This document shows, piece after piece, positions 1-6,743 of a stretch of DNA of 8,755 bases. Origin of the DNA: Frankiales bacterium (GTDB lineage Bacteria; Actinomycetota; Actinomycetes; Mycobacteriales; SCTD01). Both the position numbers and the translations under genes were made by a program. Below the pieces are notes generated by a model. The model was not told the origin of the DNA. It was given only the letters and a program-made list of their open reading frames with translations, and searched no databases. The stretch is taken from contig JAOPVD010000345.1 in assembly GCA_025966295.1 (NCBI GenBank), positions 1 through 8,755 of the forward strand, given 5' to 3'. The stretch's first letter is position 1; the number at the start of each line of letters is the position of its first letter.

Positions 1-1
1 C

Positions 2-139
2 GCGGCGCTCGCCCTGGTGGCGGAGCGCACCCACCACACGCCGTCCGCCCCGCTGCCGGTGCTCCCGCTGGTGGCGACCGTCGGCGTCGGGCTGGGGGTG
101 GCCGGCGCGGTCCGGCGCCGCCGGCGCCGGCTGGGCTAG
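2..139 (+). CDS. C-terminal fragment of a probable membrane protein (5' end outside window)
   Basis: An open frame enters from the left edge and ends at the TAG at 137-139, giving 45 residues. After a short polar stretch (AERTHHTPSA), residues from about LPVLPLVATVGVGLGVAGAV form one hydrophobic segment long enough to cross a membrane. It is followed at once by a run of six arginines and the C-terminal LG. The positive-inside rule would place this tail in the cytoplasm. The gene converges on the alpha/beta hydrolase with only 7 bp between the two stop codons. No family can be recognised from so short a fragment. That it is coding rests on the typical GC-rich third positions, the membrane-helix pattern and the absence of a better gene on either strand. 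A short extension of a neighbouring frame cannot be fully excluded. Confidence 0.5.
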   Translation, partial: AALALVAERTHHTPSAPLPVLPLVATVGVGLGVAGAVRRRRRRLG

Positions 140-159
140 CTGCCGGCTAGGGCTTTTGT
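127..159 (+). terminator. Possible weak terminator between convergent genes
   Basis: CCGGC (127-131) can pair with GCCGG (142-146) around a 10-nt loop that contains the upstream gene's stop codon. A short T-rich run, TTTTGTT, follows at 153-159. The stem is only 5 bp, so this is a weak candidate. It overlaps the 3' end of the hydrolase gene on the other strand. Confidence 0.25.
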
Positions 160-1028
160 TGCACCTCGGCCCGGCGTGCCAGGTCGTCGAGCGCCGTGTG
201 CAGGTGCTCGGGGTACTCCATCGGCAGGAAGTGGCTGCCCGGCAGCACGCTGATCTGCGCGTGCGGGATCTTCGCGGCGCAGTCGATCACGTCGTGCATC
301 GAGGTGAGGACGTCGTGCTTGCCGGCGACCAGCGTCACCGGGCAGGTCACGAACTGCAGGTCCATCGGGTCGTGGTCGGCCGCGGCCACGGCCAGCTCGC
401 CGTACCAGCTCCAGTCGTGCCGCAGGAACTGCTCGAGCATCGGCACCACGATGCTGGGCTTGGCGGCCGGCAGCATGAAGCCGGAGTGGGTGATCAGCCA
501 GGCCGTCTTGCTGTTGACCGGGATCCGGGCGGTCAGCCAGGTCAGCGCCGGACCGGCGGCGCGGCCGGCCTTGGCCGCGCGCGTCGAGATCGGCTTGCGG
601 AGCCGGCGCGGGATGCGGAGCGGGCCGCCCATCGTCGAGAACGTCCCGCCCGGCACGCCGGCGACCGCCATGATCCCGGCGACCCGGTCGGGGTGCCGGT
701 GCGCGAACTCGAAGGCGATGTTGACGCCGATCGACCAGCAGGCCACCAGGGCCCTGTCGATGCCCCGCGCGTCCATGACGGCCACCATGTCGGCGACGTG
801 GTCCTCGATCCGGATCCGGGCCGGGTCCTGCGGTCGGGCGGACCCGAACGTGCCGCGCTGGTACCACGTGACGGTGTCGTAGCCGCTGCCCTCCGCGACC
901 AGGGACGGCCAGGCCTCCGGGATGGTGCCGAGGCCGTTGGCGATCACCAGCGGCACGCCGGGATGGTCGCTGCGCCAGGCCAGGATCTCGGTGCCGTCGG
1001 CACTCGTGACGGGAAACGTGGTGGCCAC
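147..1028 (-). CDS. Alpha/beta-hydrolase fold protein
   Basis: A 293-residue protein with the order of the alpha/beta-hydrolase fold. A strand and oxyanion-type loop (VIANGLG, about 28-34) is followed by the nucleophile elbow C-W-S-I-G at 97-101, putting the nucleophile at Ser99. A helical cap of about 130-220 comes next, then the acid in AGKHD (Asp239) and the catalytic His in PGSHFLP (His266). The complete triad suggests an active enzyme (esterase, lipase, haloperoxidase-like or C-C hydrolase). The substrate cannot be read from the sequence. There is no signal peptide, so it is probably cytoplasmic. I chose the GTG at 1028-1026: no in-frame ATG lies nearby, no Shine-Dalgarno precedes it, and a TAGGCT -10 box lies 8 nt upstream, which fits a leaderless mRNA. 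It follows the PH-like gene by 11 bp on the same strand and may also be read from that gene's transcript. The elbow has Cys where Gly is most common; this is still a small residue. Confidence 0.88.
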   Translation of the reverse strand: MATTFPVTSADGTEILAWRSDHPGVPLVIANGLGTIPEAWPSLVAEGSGYDTVTWYQRGTFGSARPQDPARIRIEDHVADMVAVMDARGIDRALVACWSIGVNIAFEFAHRHPDRVAGIMAVAGVPGGTFSTMGGPLRIPRRLRKPISTRAAKAGRAAGPALTWLTARIPVNSKTAWLITHSGFMLPAAKPSIVVPMLEQFLRHDWSWYGELAVAAADHDPMDLQFVTCPVTLVAGKHDVLTSMHDVIDCAAKIPHAQISVLPGSHFLPMEYPEHLHTALDDLARRAEVQQKP

Positions 1029-1036
1029 GAGCGCGC

Positions 1037-1042
1037 AGCCTA
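1037..1042 (-). promoter_or_regulatory. -10 box TAGGCT for a probable leaderless hydrolase mRNA
   Basis: On the minus strand TAGGCT fits the TAnnnT -10 consensus common in actinobacteria. Eight bases (GCGCGCTC) separate it from the GTG of the hydrolase gene, so transcription would start at or next to the start codon. The first three bases of the box are the TAG stop codon of the PH-like gene. No good TTGACA-like -35 box is visible 16-18 bp upstream. That is often tolerated in GC-rich actinobacteria but lowers confidence. Confidence 0.45.
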
Positions 1043-1399
1043 GGCGGGTTGCCCAGCCTCCAGGACCCGCGGCAGGTCGCGCCGCGACAGTGCGCTGAGC
1101 CGGAGCGCCTGGCCGGAGGTGAGCAGCAGCTTGACCGGGCCGCGGTCCGGGACCTCGAAGCCGGCCACCTCGTCCCAGCCGAAGCGGCGCACCCGCAGGC
1201 CGTTGCAGATCTCGAGGCCGGCAGGGGCGGCCACCACCCGGGCCCGCAGCACCCACACCAGCGCGGCCAGCGGCACGAGCAGCGCCGGCGCGAGCCACGG
1301 GCTCGACAGCCCCAGGGGGAGGGCGCCGAGGAATGCCACCAGCACCACGGCGAGCGTCGTGCGCTCGGGTCGGACCTGCACCTTCTCCACGCCCTCCAT
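1040..1399 (-). CDS. PH-like domain membrane protein, CFP-6 (low molecular weight antigen 6) type
   Basis: A 119-residue protein. After a charged N-terminus (MEGVEKVQVRPER) come two hydrophobic segments, about residues 14-31 and 35-51, that can form a short membrane hairpin. The remainder, about 54-115, is a beta-rich stretch with LEICNGLRVRRFGWDEV and GFEVPDRGPVKLLLTSG, the pattern of the small bacterial PH-like domain (bPH_6) found in mycobacterial CFP-6. The biochemical role of this family is unknown. The ATG at 1399-1397 has an AGGTGA ribosome site 4 nt upstream (1409-1404). From memory, M. tuberculosis carries cfp6 (Rv3004) directly divergent from ilvB1-ilvN-ilvC, and here the gene is divergent from ilvD-ilvBNC, so gene order supports the family call. 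Its stop codon lies inside the -10 box of the downstream hydrolase. I am confident of the gene and family, not of the function. Confidence 0.82.
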   Translation of the reverse strand: MEGVEKVQVRPERTTLAVVLVAFLGALPLGLSSPWLAPALLVPLAALVWVLRARVVAAPAGLEICNGLRVRRFGWDEVAGFEVPDRGPVKLLLTSGQALRLSALSRRDLPRVLEAGQPA

Positions 1400-1408
1400 G
1401 GTGTCACC

Positions 1409-1414
1409 TAGGCT
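1409..1414 (+). promoter_or_regulatory. Candidate -10 box for ilvD in the divergent spacer
   Basis: TAGGCT on the plus strand lies in the 81-bp spacer between the PH-like gene and ilvD. A start about 7 nt downstream, near 1421, would give ilvD a leader of about 60 nt, pyrimidine-rich towards its end (TTTCTCTCTCCTT at 1458-1470) with no leader peptide or terminator hairpin that I can see. No clear -35 box precedes it. The box abuts the ribosome-binding site of the divergent PH-like gene, so the two promoters could interfere with each other. This rests on one hexamer only. Confidence 0.33.
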
Positions 1415-1480
1415 GCGGGCACCGCCTCCCGTGACCCCGCCCGACCGGCGCGGCCCGTTTCTCTCTCCTTCGAGGTCCGC

Positions 1481-3172
1481 ATGGCCAGCAGCAACAAGCC
1501 CCGTTCCAGCGACGTGACCGAGGGCGACCGGCGCGCCCCGGCCCGCGCGATGCTCCGCGCGGTCGGACTCACCGACGCCGACGTCGACAAGCCGCAGATC
1601 GGCATCGCCTCGTCGTGGAACGAGATCACGCCGTGCAACCTCTCGCTCGCCCGGCTGGCCGAGGCAGCCAAGCAGGGGGTCAACGAGGGCGGCGGCTTCG
1701 CGATGCAGTTCGGGACCATCTCGGTCTCGGACGGGATCTCGATGGGCCACGAGGGCATGCGCGCCTCGCTGGTCTCCCGCGAGGTCATCGCCGACTCCGT
1801 CGAGACGGTCGTGTTCGCCGAGCGGCTCGACGGCACCGTCACCCTCGCCGGCTGCGACAAGTCCCTGCCCGGCATGCTGATGGCGGCGGCCCGCCTCGAC
1901 CTCGCGTCGGTGTTCGTCTACGCCGGCTCGACGCTGCCCGGCAAGCTGCGCGGGCCGGACGGCAAGGACGAGGACCTCACGATCATCAGCGTGTTCGAGG
2001 CGGTCGGGGCCTGCGCCCGCGGCCTCATCACGCGCGACGAGCTGACCGCGATCGAGAAGGCGGCCTGCCCCGGCGAGGGCGCCTGCGGCGGCATGTACAC
2101 CGCCAACACGATGGCCGCGGCCGCCGAGGCGCTCGGCATGGCGCTGCCCGGCTCGGCCGCCCCGCCGGCGGTCGACAAGCGGCGCGACGACATCGCGCTG
2201 CGGTCCGGCAAGGCCGTGGTCAACCTCATCGAGAAGGGCATCACCGCCCGCCAGATCCTCACCAAGGAGGCGTTCGAGAACGCCATCACCGTGGTGATGG
2301 CGCTCGGCGGCTCGACCAACGCGGTGCTGCACCTGCTGGCCATCGCGCACGAGGCGCACGTCGACCTGAGCTACGACGACTTCAACCGCATCGGCGACCG
2401 GGTGCCGCACCTGGCCGACGTGAAGCCGTTCGGCAAGTACGTGATGACCGACATCGACCGCATCGGCGGCATCCCGGTCGTCATGAAGGCGTTGCTCGAC
2501 GCCGGCCTGCTGCACGGCGATGTGCTGACCTGCACCGGCAAGACCCTCGCCGAGAACCTGGCGGAGATGGACATCGCGCCGCTCGACGGCGAGGTCATCC
2601 GCGGGCTGTCCAACCCGATGCACGCGACCGGCGGCATCACCATCCTGCGGGGCTCGCTGTCGCCCGACGGCTCCGTGGTCAAGAGCGCCGGCTTCGACAG
2701 CGACGTGTTCGAGGGCCCGGCCCGGGTGTTCGACGGCGAGGGCGGCGTCATGGACGCCATCGAGCAGGGCACGCTCCACAAGGGCGACGTCATCGTCATC
2801 CGCTACGAGGGCCCCAAGGGCGGTCCCGGCATGCGCGAGATGCTCATGGTCACCGGCGCCATCAAGGGCGCCGGCCTCGGCAAGGACGTGCTGCTGCTCA
2901 CCGACGGCCGCTTCTCCGGCGGTACGACGGGGCTGTGCGTCGGCCACATCGCCCCGGAGGCCACCGACGGCGGCCCCATCGCGCTGGTCGCCGAGGGCGA
3001 CCGGATCCGGCTGGACCTGGCGGCCCGCACGCTGGACCTGCTCGTCGACGCCGGCGAGCTGGAGCGGCGCAAGGCCGGCTGGAAGCCGCTCGAGCCGCGC
3101 TACACGACCGGGGTGCTCGGCAAGTACGCCAAGCTCGTCGGCTCCGCCGCCCAGGGCGCCATCACCGGCTGA
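1481..3172 (+). CDS. ilvD: Dihydroxy-acid dehydratase
   Basis: A 563-residue protein that dehydrates 2,3-dihydroxy-isovalerate and 2,3-dihydroxy-3-methylvalerate to the 2-keto acids that precede valine and isoleucine. It matches the IlvD/Edd family throughout. The three expected iron-sulfur cluster cysteines are Cys52 (ITPCNLSL), Cys125 (LAGCDKSLPG) and Cys202 (GEGACGGMYTANTM). Lys127 in the CDK motif is the residue normally carbamylated to bind magnesium. The C-terminal signature GRFSGGTTGLCVGHIAPEA carries the catalytic serine (Ser479). Length is normal for the actinobacterial form. The ATG is preceded by GAGGT (1472-1476) at a 4-nt spacing and no upstream extension is plausible. It is co-directional with ilvBNC but 213 bp away, and that gap has its own promoter and terminator. 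ilvD is therefore probably its own transcript, with attenuated read-through into ilvB. Cytoplasmic; the cluster is expected to be oxygen-sensitive to some degree. Confidence 0.98.
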   Translation: MASSNKPRSSDVTEGDRRAPARAMLRAVGLTDADVDKPQIGIASSWNEITPCNLSLARLAEAAKQGVNEGGGFAMQFGTISVSDGISMGHEGMRASLVSREVIADSVETVVFAERLDGTVTLAGCDKSLPGMLMAAARLDLASVFVYAGSTLPGKLRGPDGKDEDLTIISVFEAVGACARGLITRDELTAIEKAACPGEGACGGMYTANTMAAAAEALGMALPGSAAPPAVDKRRDDIALRSGKAVVNLIEKGITARQILTKEAFENAITVVMALGGSTNAVLHLLAIAHEAHVDLSYDDFNRIGDRVPHLADVKPFGKYVMTDIDRIGGIPVVMKALLDAGLLHGDVLTCTGKTLAENLAEMDIAPLDGEVIRGLSNPMHATGGITILRGSLSPDGSVVKSAGFDSDVFEGPARVFDGEGGVMDAIEQGTLHKGDVIVIRYEGPKGGPGMREMLMVTGAIKGAGLGKDVLLLTDGRFSGGTTGLCVGHIAPEATDGGPIALVAEGDRIRLDLAARTLDLLVDAGELERRKAGWKPLEPRYTTGVLGKYAKLVGSAAQGAITG

Positions 3173-3191
3173 CGGGCGGCGTACCAGCATG

Positions 3192-3207
3192 TGGGATGGG
3201 CGTCTCA
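3192..3207 (+). promoter_or_regulatory. Imperfect dyad upstream of the ilvB promoter, possible operator
   Basis: TGGGAT (3192-3197) and GTCTCA (3202-3207) form an imperfect inverted repeat around GGGC: the second arm reads TGAGAC on the other strand, matching 4 of 6 bases. Its centre lies about 49 bp before the predicted transcription start and just upstream of the -35 box, where a regulator could act. Actinobacteria are known to control ilvB and leu genes with IclR-type regulators such as LtbR and NdgR, but I cannot assign this site to any protein. Confidence 0.3.
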
Positions 3208-3212
3208 TAAAG

Positions 3213-3241
3213 TTGACACCAGGCGGGTCGGCAGGCAGGCT
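3213..3241 (+). promoter_or_regulatory. ilvBNC promoter (TTGACA, 17-bp spacer, CAGGCT)
   Basis: A perfect TTGACA -35 box at 3213-3218 is followed after exactly 17 bp by CAGGCT at 3236-3241, one base from the TAGGCT type of -10 box. Transcription should start near 3248-3249, on the ATG of the leader peptide. The elements, spacing and position ahead of an attenuator agree with one another, which makes this the best-supported promoter in the window. Confidence 0.78.
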
Positions 3242-3248
3242 TGGCCGC

Positions 3249-3287
3249 ATGCGCCGCATCCTCGTAGTTCTCCAGCGCGACTGCTGA
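3249..3287 (+). CDS. Branched-chain amino acid leader peptide of ilvBNC
   Basis: A 12-codon ORF reads MRRILVVLQRDC and stops at TGA 3285-3287. Five consecutive codons (ATC CTC GTA GTT CTC, 3258-3272) specify Ile-Leu-Val-Val-Leu, the three amino acids made by this pathway. GTA and GTT are rare choices in this GC-rich window, which could sharpen sensitivity to valyl-tRNA supply. No Shine-Dalgarno precedes the ATG, which lies 7 nt after the -10 box, so the peptide is probably translated from a leaderless RNA. It should act in cis: ribosome progress through these codons is expected to control folding of the RNA behind it and hence termination before ilvB. The peptide itself is unlikely to have another role. 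Similar Ile/Leu/Val-rich leaders precede ilvB operons in Corynebacterium and Streptomyces. Confidence 0.88.
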   Translation: MRRILVVLQRDC

Positions 3288-3306
3288 CCATCCCGCAGTC
3301 GCGCTG
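3273..3306 (+). promoter_or_regulatory. Attenuator hairpin 1:2 overlapping the leader peptide end
   Basis: CAGCGCGACTGC (3273-3284) and GCAGTCGCGCTG (3295-3306) are perfect complements, forming a 12-bp stem with a 10-nt loop that begins with the leader peptide's TGA. The left arm is the last four sense codons (Gln-Arg-Asp-Cys), immediately after the Ile/Leu/Val run. A ribosome stalled in that run would cover the left arm and free the right arm, as segment 1 does in classical attenuators. The hairpin abuts the terminator stem with no intervening base. Confidence 0.8.
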
Positions 3307-3342
3307 ACCCCTCCGTGCCACCGGCACGAGGGGTTCTTTTTT
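3307..3342 (+). terminator. Rho-independent attenuator terminator before ilvB
   Basis: ACCCCT (3307-3312) plus CGTGCC (3314-3319) pair with GGCACGAGGGGT (3323-3334). This gives 12 base pairs with one bulged C at 3313 and an ACC loop. The tail TCTTTTTT (3335-3342) follows directly. It lies 43 bp before the ilvB start and after the leader peptide, so it should stop transcription ahead of ilvBNC when branched-chain amino acids are plentiful. Such a clean U-tract is rare in DNA this GC-rich. It would also stop read-through from ilvD. Confidence 0.9.
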
Positions 3343-3385
3343 GCCCGCAGCGCCCCGCACGCCCTGACCCCCGAAGGACCGGAAG

Positions 3386-5137
3386 ATGACAGCACCAGAG
3401 AGCCTCACCGGAGCCCAGTCGCTCGTGCGCAGCCTCGAGAGCGTCGGTGCCGAGGTGGTCTTCGGGATCCCGGGTGGTGCGATCCTGCCGGCGTACGACC
3501 CGATCTTCGACAGCAAGAAGCTCCGCCACATCCTGGTCCGGCACGAGCAGGGCGCCGGCCACGCGGCCGAGGGCTACGCGCAGGCCACCGGCCGGGTCGG
3601 CGTCTGCATGGCCACCAGCGGCCCGGGCGCGACCAACCTGGTGACGCCCATCGCCGACGCCTACATGGACTCGGTGCCGATCGTGGCCATCACCGGCCAG
3701 GTGCCCAGCGCCGCCATCGGGACCGACGCGTTCCAGGAGGCCGACATCTGCGGCATCACGATGCCGATCACCAAGCACAACTTCCTCGTCCAGCACGTCG
3801 ACGACATCCCGCGGACCATCGCCGAGGCCTTCCACATCGCCGCGTCCGGCCGCCCGGGCCCGGTCCTGGTCGACGTGCCCAAGGACATCCTGCAGGCCAT
3901 CGGGCAGTTCTCCTGGCCGCCGGTCCTGGACCTGCCGGGCTACCACCCGACCACCCGTCCGCACGCCAAGCAGATCCGCGAGGCGGCCCGGCTGATCGCC
4001 GAGGCCAAGCGCCCGGTGCTGTACGTCGGTGGCGGCGTCCTGAAGGCCCGCGCCGCGGCCGAGCTGCGGGTGCTGGCCGAGCTCACCGGCATCCCCGTCG
4101 TGACCACCCTGATGGCCCGCGGTGCCTTCCCCGACAGCCACCCGCAGCACCTCGGGATGCCGGGCATGCACGGCTCGGTGGCCGCGGTCACGGCGTTCCA
4201 GAAGAGCGACCTGCTCATCTGCCTGGGCGCCCGCTTCGACGACCGCGTCACCGGCAAGCTGTCGAGCTTCGCCCCGGAGGCGAAGATCATCCACGCCGAC
4301 ATCGACCCGGCCGAGATCGGCAAGAACCGCGAGGCCGACGTGCCCATCGTCGGGGACTGCCGGGAGACCCTCGCCGACCTCGTCGTCGCGGTGCAGGAGG
4401 CGTACGCCGCCGGCACCCGGGCGGACCTCACCGCCTGGTGGAAGCAGCTCGACAACTGGCGGGAGACCTACCCGCTCGGCTACGAGGAGCCCACCGACGG
4501 CTCGCTCGCGCCGCAGTACGTGATCGAGCGGATCGGCAAGATCGCCGGCCCGGAGGCGATCTACGCCAGCGGCGTCGGCCAGCACCAGATGTGGGCCTCG
4601 CAGTTCATCTCCTACGAGAACCCCTACACCTGGCTGAACTCCGGCGGCGCCGGGACGATGGGCTACGCCGTCCCGGCCGCCATGGGCGCGAAGGTCGGCC
4701 GTCCCGAGGCGACCGTCTGGGCGATCGACGGCGACGGCTGCTTCCAGATGACCAACCAGGAGCTCGTCACCTGTGCGATCGAAGGCATCCCGATCAAGGT
4801 CGCCGTCATCAACAACGGCAACCTCGGCATGGTCCGGCAGTGGCAGACGCTGTTCTACGACGGCCGCTACTCCAACACCAACCTGCAGTCCAAGCGGATC
4901 CCGGACTTCGTGAAGCTCGCCGATGCGATGGGCTGCGTCGGCCTGCGCTGCGACACCAAGGCCGACGTGGATGCGACCATCGAGAAGGCGATGGCGGTCG
5001 ACGACATGCCCGTCGTCATCGACTTCGTGGTGGGCCAGGACGCGATGGTCTGGCCGATGGTGCCCGCCGGCACGAGCAACGACGAGATCCTGGCCGCCCG
5101 CGACACCCGTCCCGTCTGGGGAGAGGACGACGTCTGA
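3386..5137 (+). CDS. ilvB: Acetolactate (acetohydroxyacid) synthase, catalytic large subunit
   Basis: A 583-residue thiamine-diphosphate enzyme. It joins two pyruvates into 2-acetolactate (valine and leucine branch), or pyruvate and 2-ketobutyrate into 2-aceto-2-hydroxybutyrate (isoleucine branch). The N-terminal PYR domain holds the catalytic glutamate, Glu54, in VRHEQGAGHAAEGYA, after FGIPGGAILP. A central FAD-type domain of about 190-330 includes LGARFDDRVTGK. The C-terminal PP domain has the cofactor motif from Gly449-Asp450-Gly451 to Asn476-Asn477, then GNLGMVRQWQ with the conserved Trp of the herbicide-binding region. Length is typical. The ATG has GAAGGA (3373-3378) at a 7-nt spacing. 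Its last base is shared with the ilvN start (TGATG), so the two subunits are translationally coupled. Expression should be governed by the promoter, leader peptide and terminator just upstream. Cytoplasmic; partner is IlvN. Confidence 0.98.
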   Translation: MTAPESLTGAQSLVRSLESVGAEVVFGIPGGAILPAYDPIFDSKKLRHILVRHEQGAGHAAEGYAQATGRVGVCMATSGPGATNLVTPIADAYMDSVPIVAITGQVPSAAIGTDAFQEADICGITMPITKHNFLVQHVDDIPRTIAEAFHIAASGRPGPVLVDVPKDILQAIGQFSWPPVLDLPGYHPTTRPHAKQIREAARLIAEAKRPVLYVGGGVLKARAAAELRVLAELTGIPVVTTLMARGAFPDSHPQHLGMPGMHGSVAAVTAFQKSDLLICLGARFDDRVTGKLSSFAPEAKIIHADIDPAEIGKNREADVPIVGDCRETLADLVVAVQEAYAAGTRADLTAWWKQLDNWRETYPLGYEEPTDGSLAPQYVIERIGKIAGPEAIYASGVGQHQMWASQFISYENPYTWLNSGGAGTMGYAVPAAMGAKVGRPEATVWAIDGDGCFQMTNQELVTCAIEGIPIKVAVINNGNLGMVRQWQTLFYDGRYSNTNLQSKRIPDFVKLADAMGCVGLRCDTKADVDATIEKAMAVDDMPVVIDFVVGQDAMVWPMVPAGTSNDEILAARDTRPVWGEDDV

Positions 5138-5661
5138 TGACGACCCGCCACACGCTCTCGGTCCTGGTCGAGGACAAGCCCGGTGTGCTCGCCCGGGTCG
5201 CGGCGCTGTTCAGCCGCCGCGGCTTCAACATCGAGTCGCTGGCCGTCGGCCCGACCGAGCACCCCACCACGTCGCGCATGACCATCGTCGTCGCGGTCGA
5301 CGACCTGCCGCTCGAGCAGGTCACCAAGCAGCTCAACAAGCTGGTCAACGTGCTGAAGATCGTGGAGCTGGACCCGACCGCCGCGGTGCAGCGCGAGCTG
5401 CTCCTGGTGAAGGTCAAGGCCGATCTCACGACCCGCTCACACGTGCTCGAGACGGTCCAGCTCTTTCGCGCCAAGGTCGTCGACGTCGCCACCGACGCCG
5501 TCACGATCGAGGCCACGGGCACCGCCGACAAGCTGTCCGCCCTCATCAAGGTCCTGGAGCCGTTCGGCATCCGGGAGCTCGTCCAGTCCGGCATGGTCGC
5601 CGTCGGTCGCGGTTCGCGATCGATGACCGGTGCCGAGAACCGCCTCCGCTCCGCCTCCTAA
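5137..5661 (+). CDS. ilvN: Acetolactate synthase, regulatory small subunit
   Basis: A 174-residue ACT-domain subunit that activates IlvB and confers feedback inhibition by valine and related amino acids. The N-terminal ACT domain (about 5-78) starts HTLSVLVEDKPGVLARV and continues with FSRRGFNIESLAVGP. Gly16 and Asn31 line up with residues that bind valine in the E. coli small subunit, with Asp13 where E. coli has Asn. As I recall, the mycobacterial protein also has VED here, so this is normal for the group. The second ALS-type C-terminal domain is about 85-160, including FRAKVVDVATDAVTIEATG and LEPFGIRELVQSGMVAVGRG. A short polar tail follows. The ATG overlaps the ilvB stop by one base and its ribosome site, GAGAGGA (5121-5127), lies inside ilvB. 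Only 25 bp separate it from ilvC. Confidence 0.97.
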   Translation: MTTRHTLSVLVEDKPGVLARVAALFSRRGFNIESLAVGPTEHPTTSRMTIVVAVDDLPLEQVTKQLNKLVNVLKIVELDPTAAVQRELLLVKVKADLTTRSHVLETVQLFRAKVVDVATDAVTIEATGTADKLSALIKVLEPFGIRELVQSGMVAVGRGSRSMTGAENRLRSAS

Positions 5662-5686
5662 GTTCTCGGAAGGAACTCCCACTCCC

Positions 5687-6685
<999 letters not shown>

Positions 6686-6696
6686 CCACCTCCCGC

Positions 6697-6736
6697 ACGA
6701 CGAAGGCCCGCTCCGTACGGAGCGGGCCTTCGTCGT
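6697..6736. terminator. Perfect 40-bp palindrome, bidirectional terminator between ilvC and the protease gene
   Basis: Bases 6697-6736 form an uninterrupted inverted repeat with two 20-bp arms meeting at 6716/6717. The core is GAAGGCCCGCTCC and its complement. It begins 12 bp after the ilvC stop codon and ends 8 bp before the stop codon of the converging minus-strand gene, so it is placed to end both transcripts. There is no real T-run on either side, as is common for actinobacterial terminators. The AAGG/CCTT segments inside the arms give a partial U-rich descending arm in either direction. Confidence 0.85.
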
Positions 6737-6743
6737 TACGGGT

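Noticed and set aside
1615..3210. Long plus-strand frame overlapping ilvD
   Set aside because: Shifted frame of ilvD, dominated by Arg, Gly and His runs; ilvD itself carries all catalytic motifs.
3259..3332. Pairing of TCCTCGT (3259-3265) with ACGAGGG (3326-3332) as an antiterminator
   Set aside because: It is short against a 12-bp local terminator stem, and the logic is wrong: a ribosome stalled on the Ile/Leu/Val codons would block this pairing and favour termination under starvation.
3301..3353. Pairing of GCGCTG (3301-3306) with CAGCGC (3348-3353)
   Set aside because: The second segment is downstream of the terminator's U-tract, so it is made too late to prevent termination.
3162..3531. 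Minus-strand frames across the ilvD-ilvB gap
   Set aside because: They run antisense through the attenuator and into ilvB and have no conserved features. The gap is explained by regulatory elements on the plus strand.
1040..4585. A 1181-codon minus-strand open frame antisense to ilvD and part of ilvB
   Set aside because: Only its last 119 codons (1399-1040) are a gene, the PH-like protein. The rest lies opposite well-supported ilvD and ilvB, is made of Arg/Gly/His/Asp-rich low-complexity sequence, and is a by-product of GC-rich codon bias.
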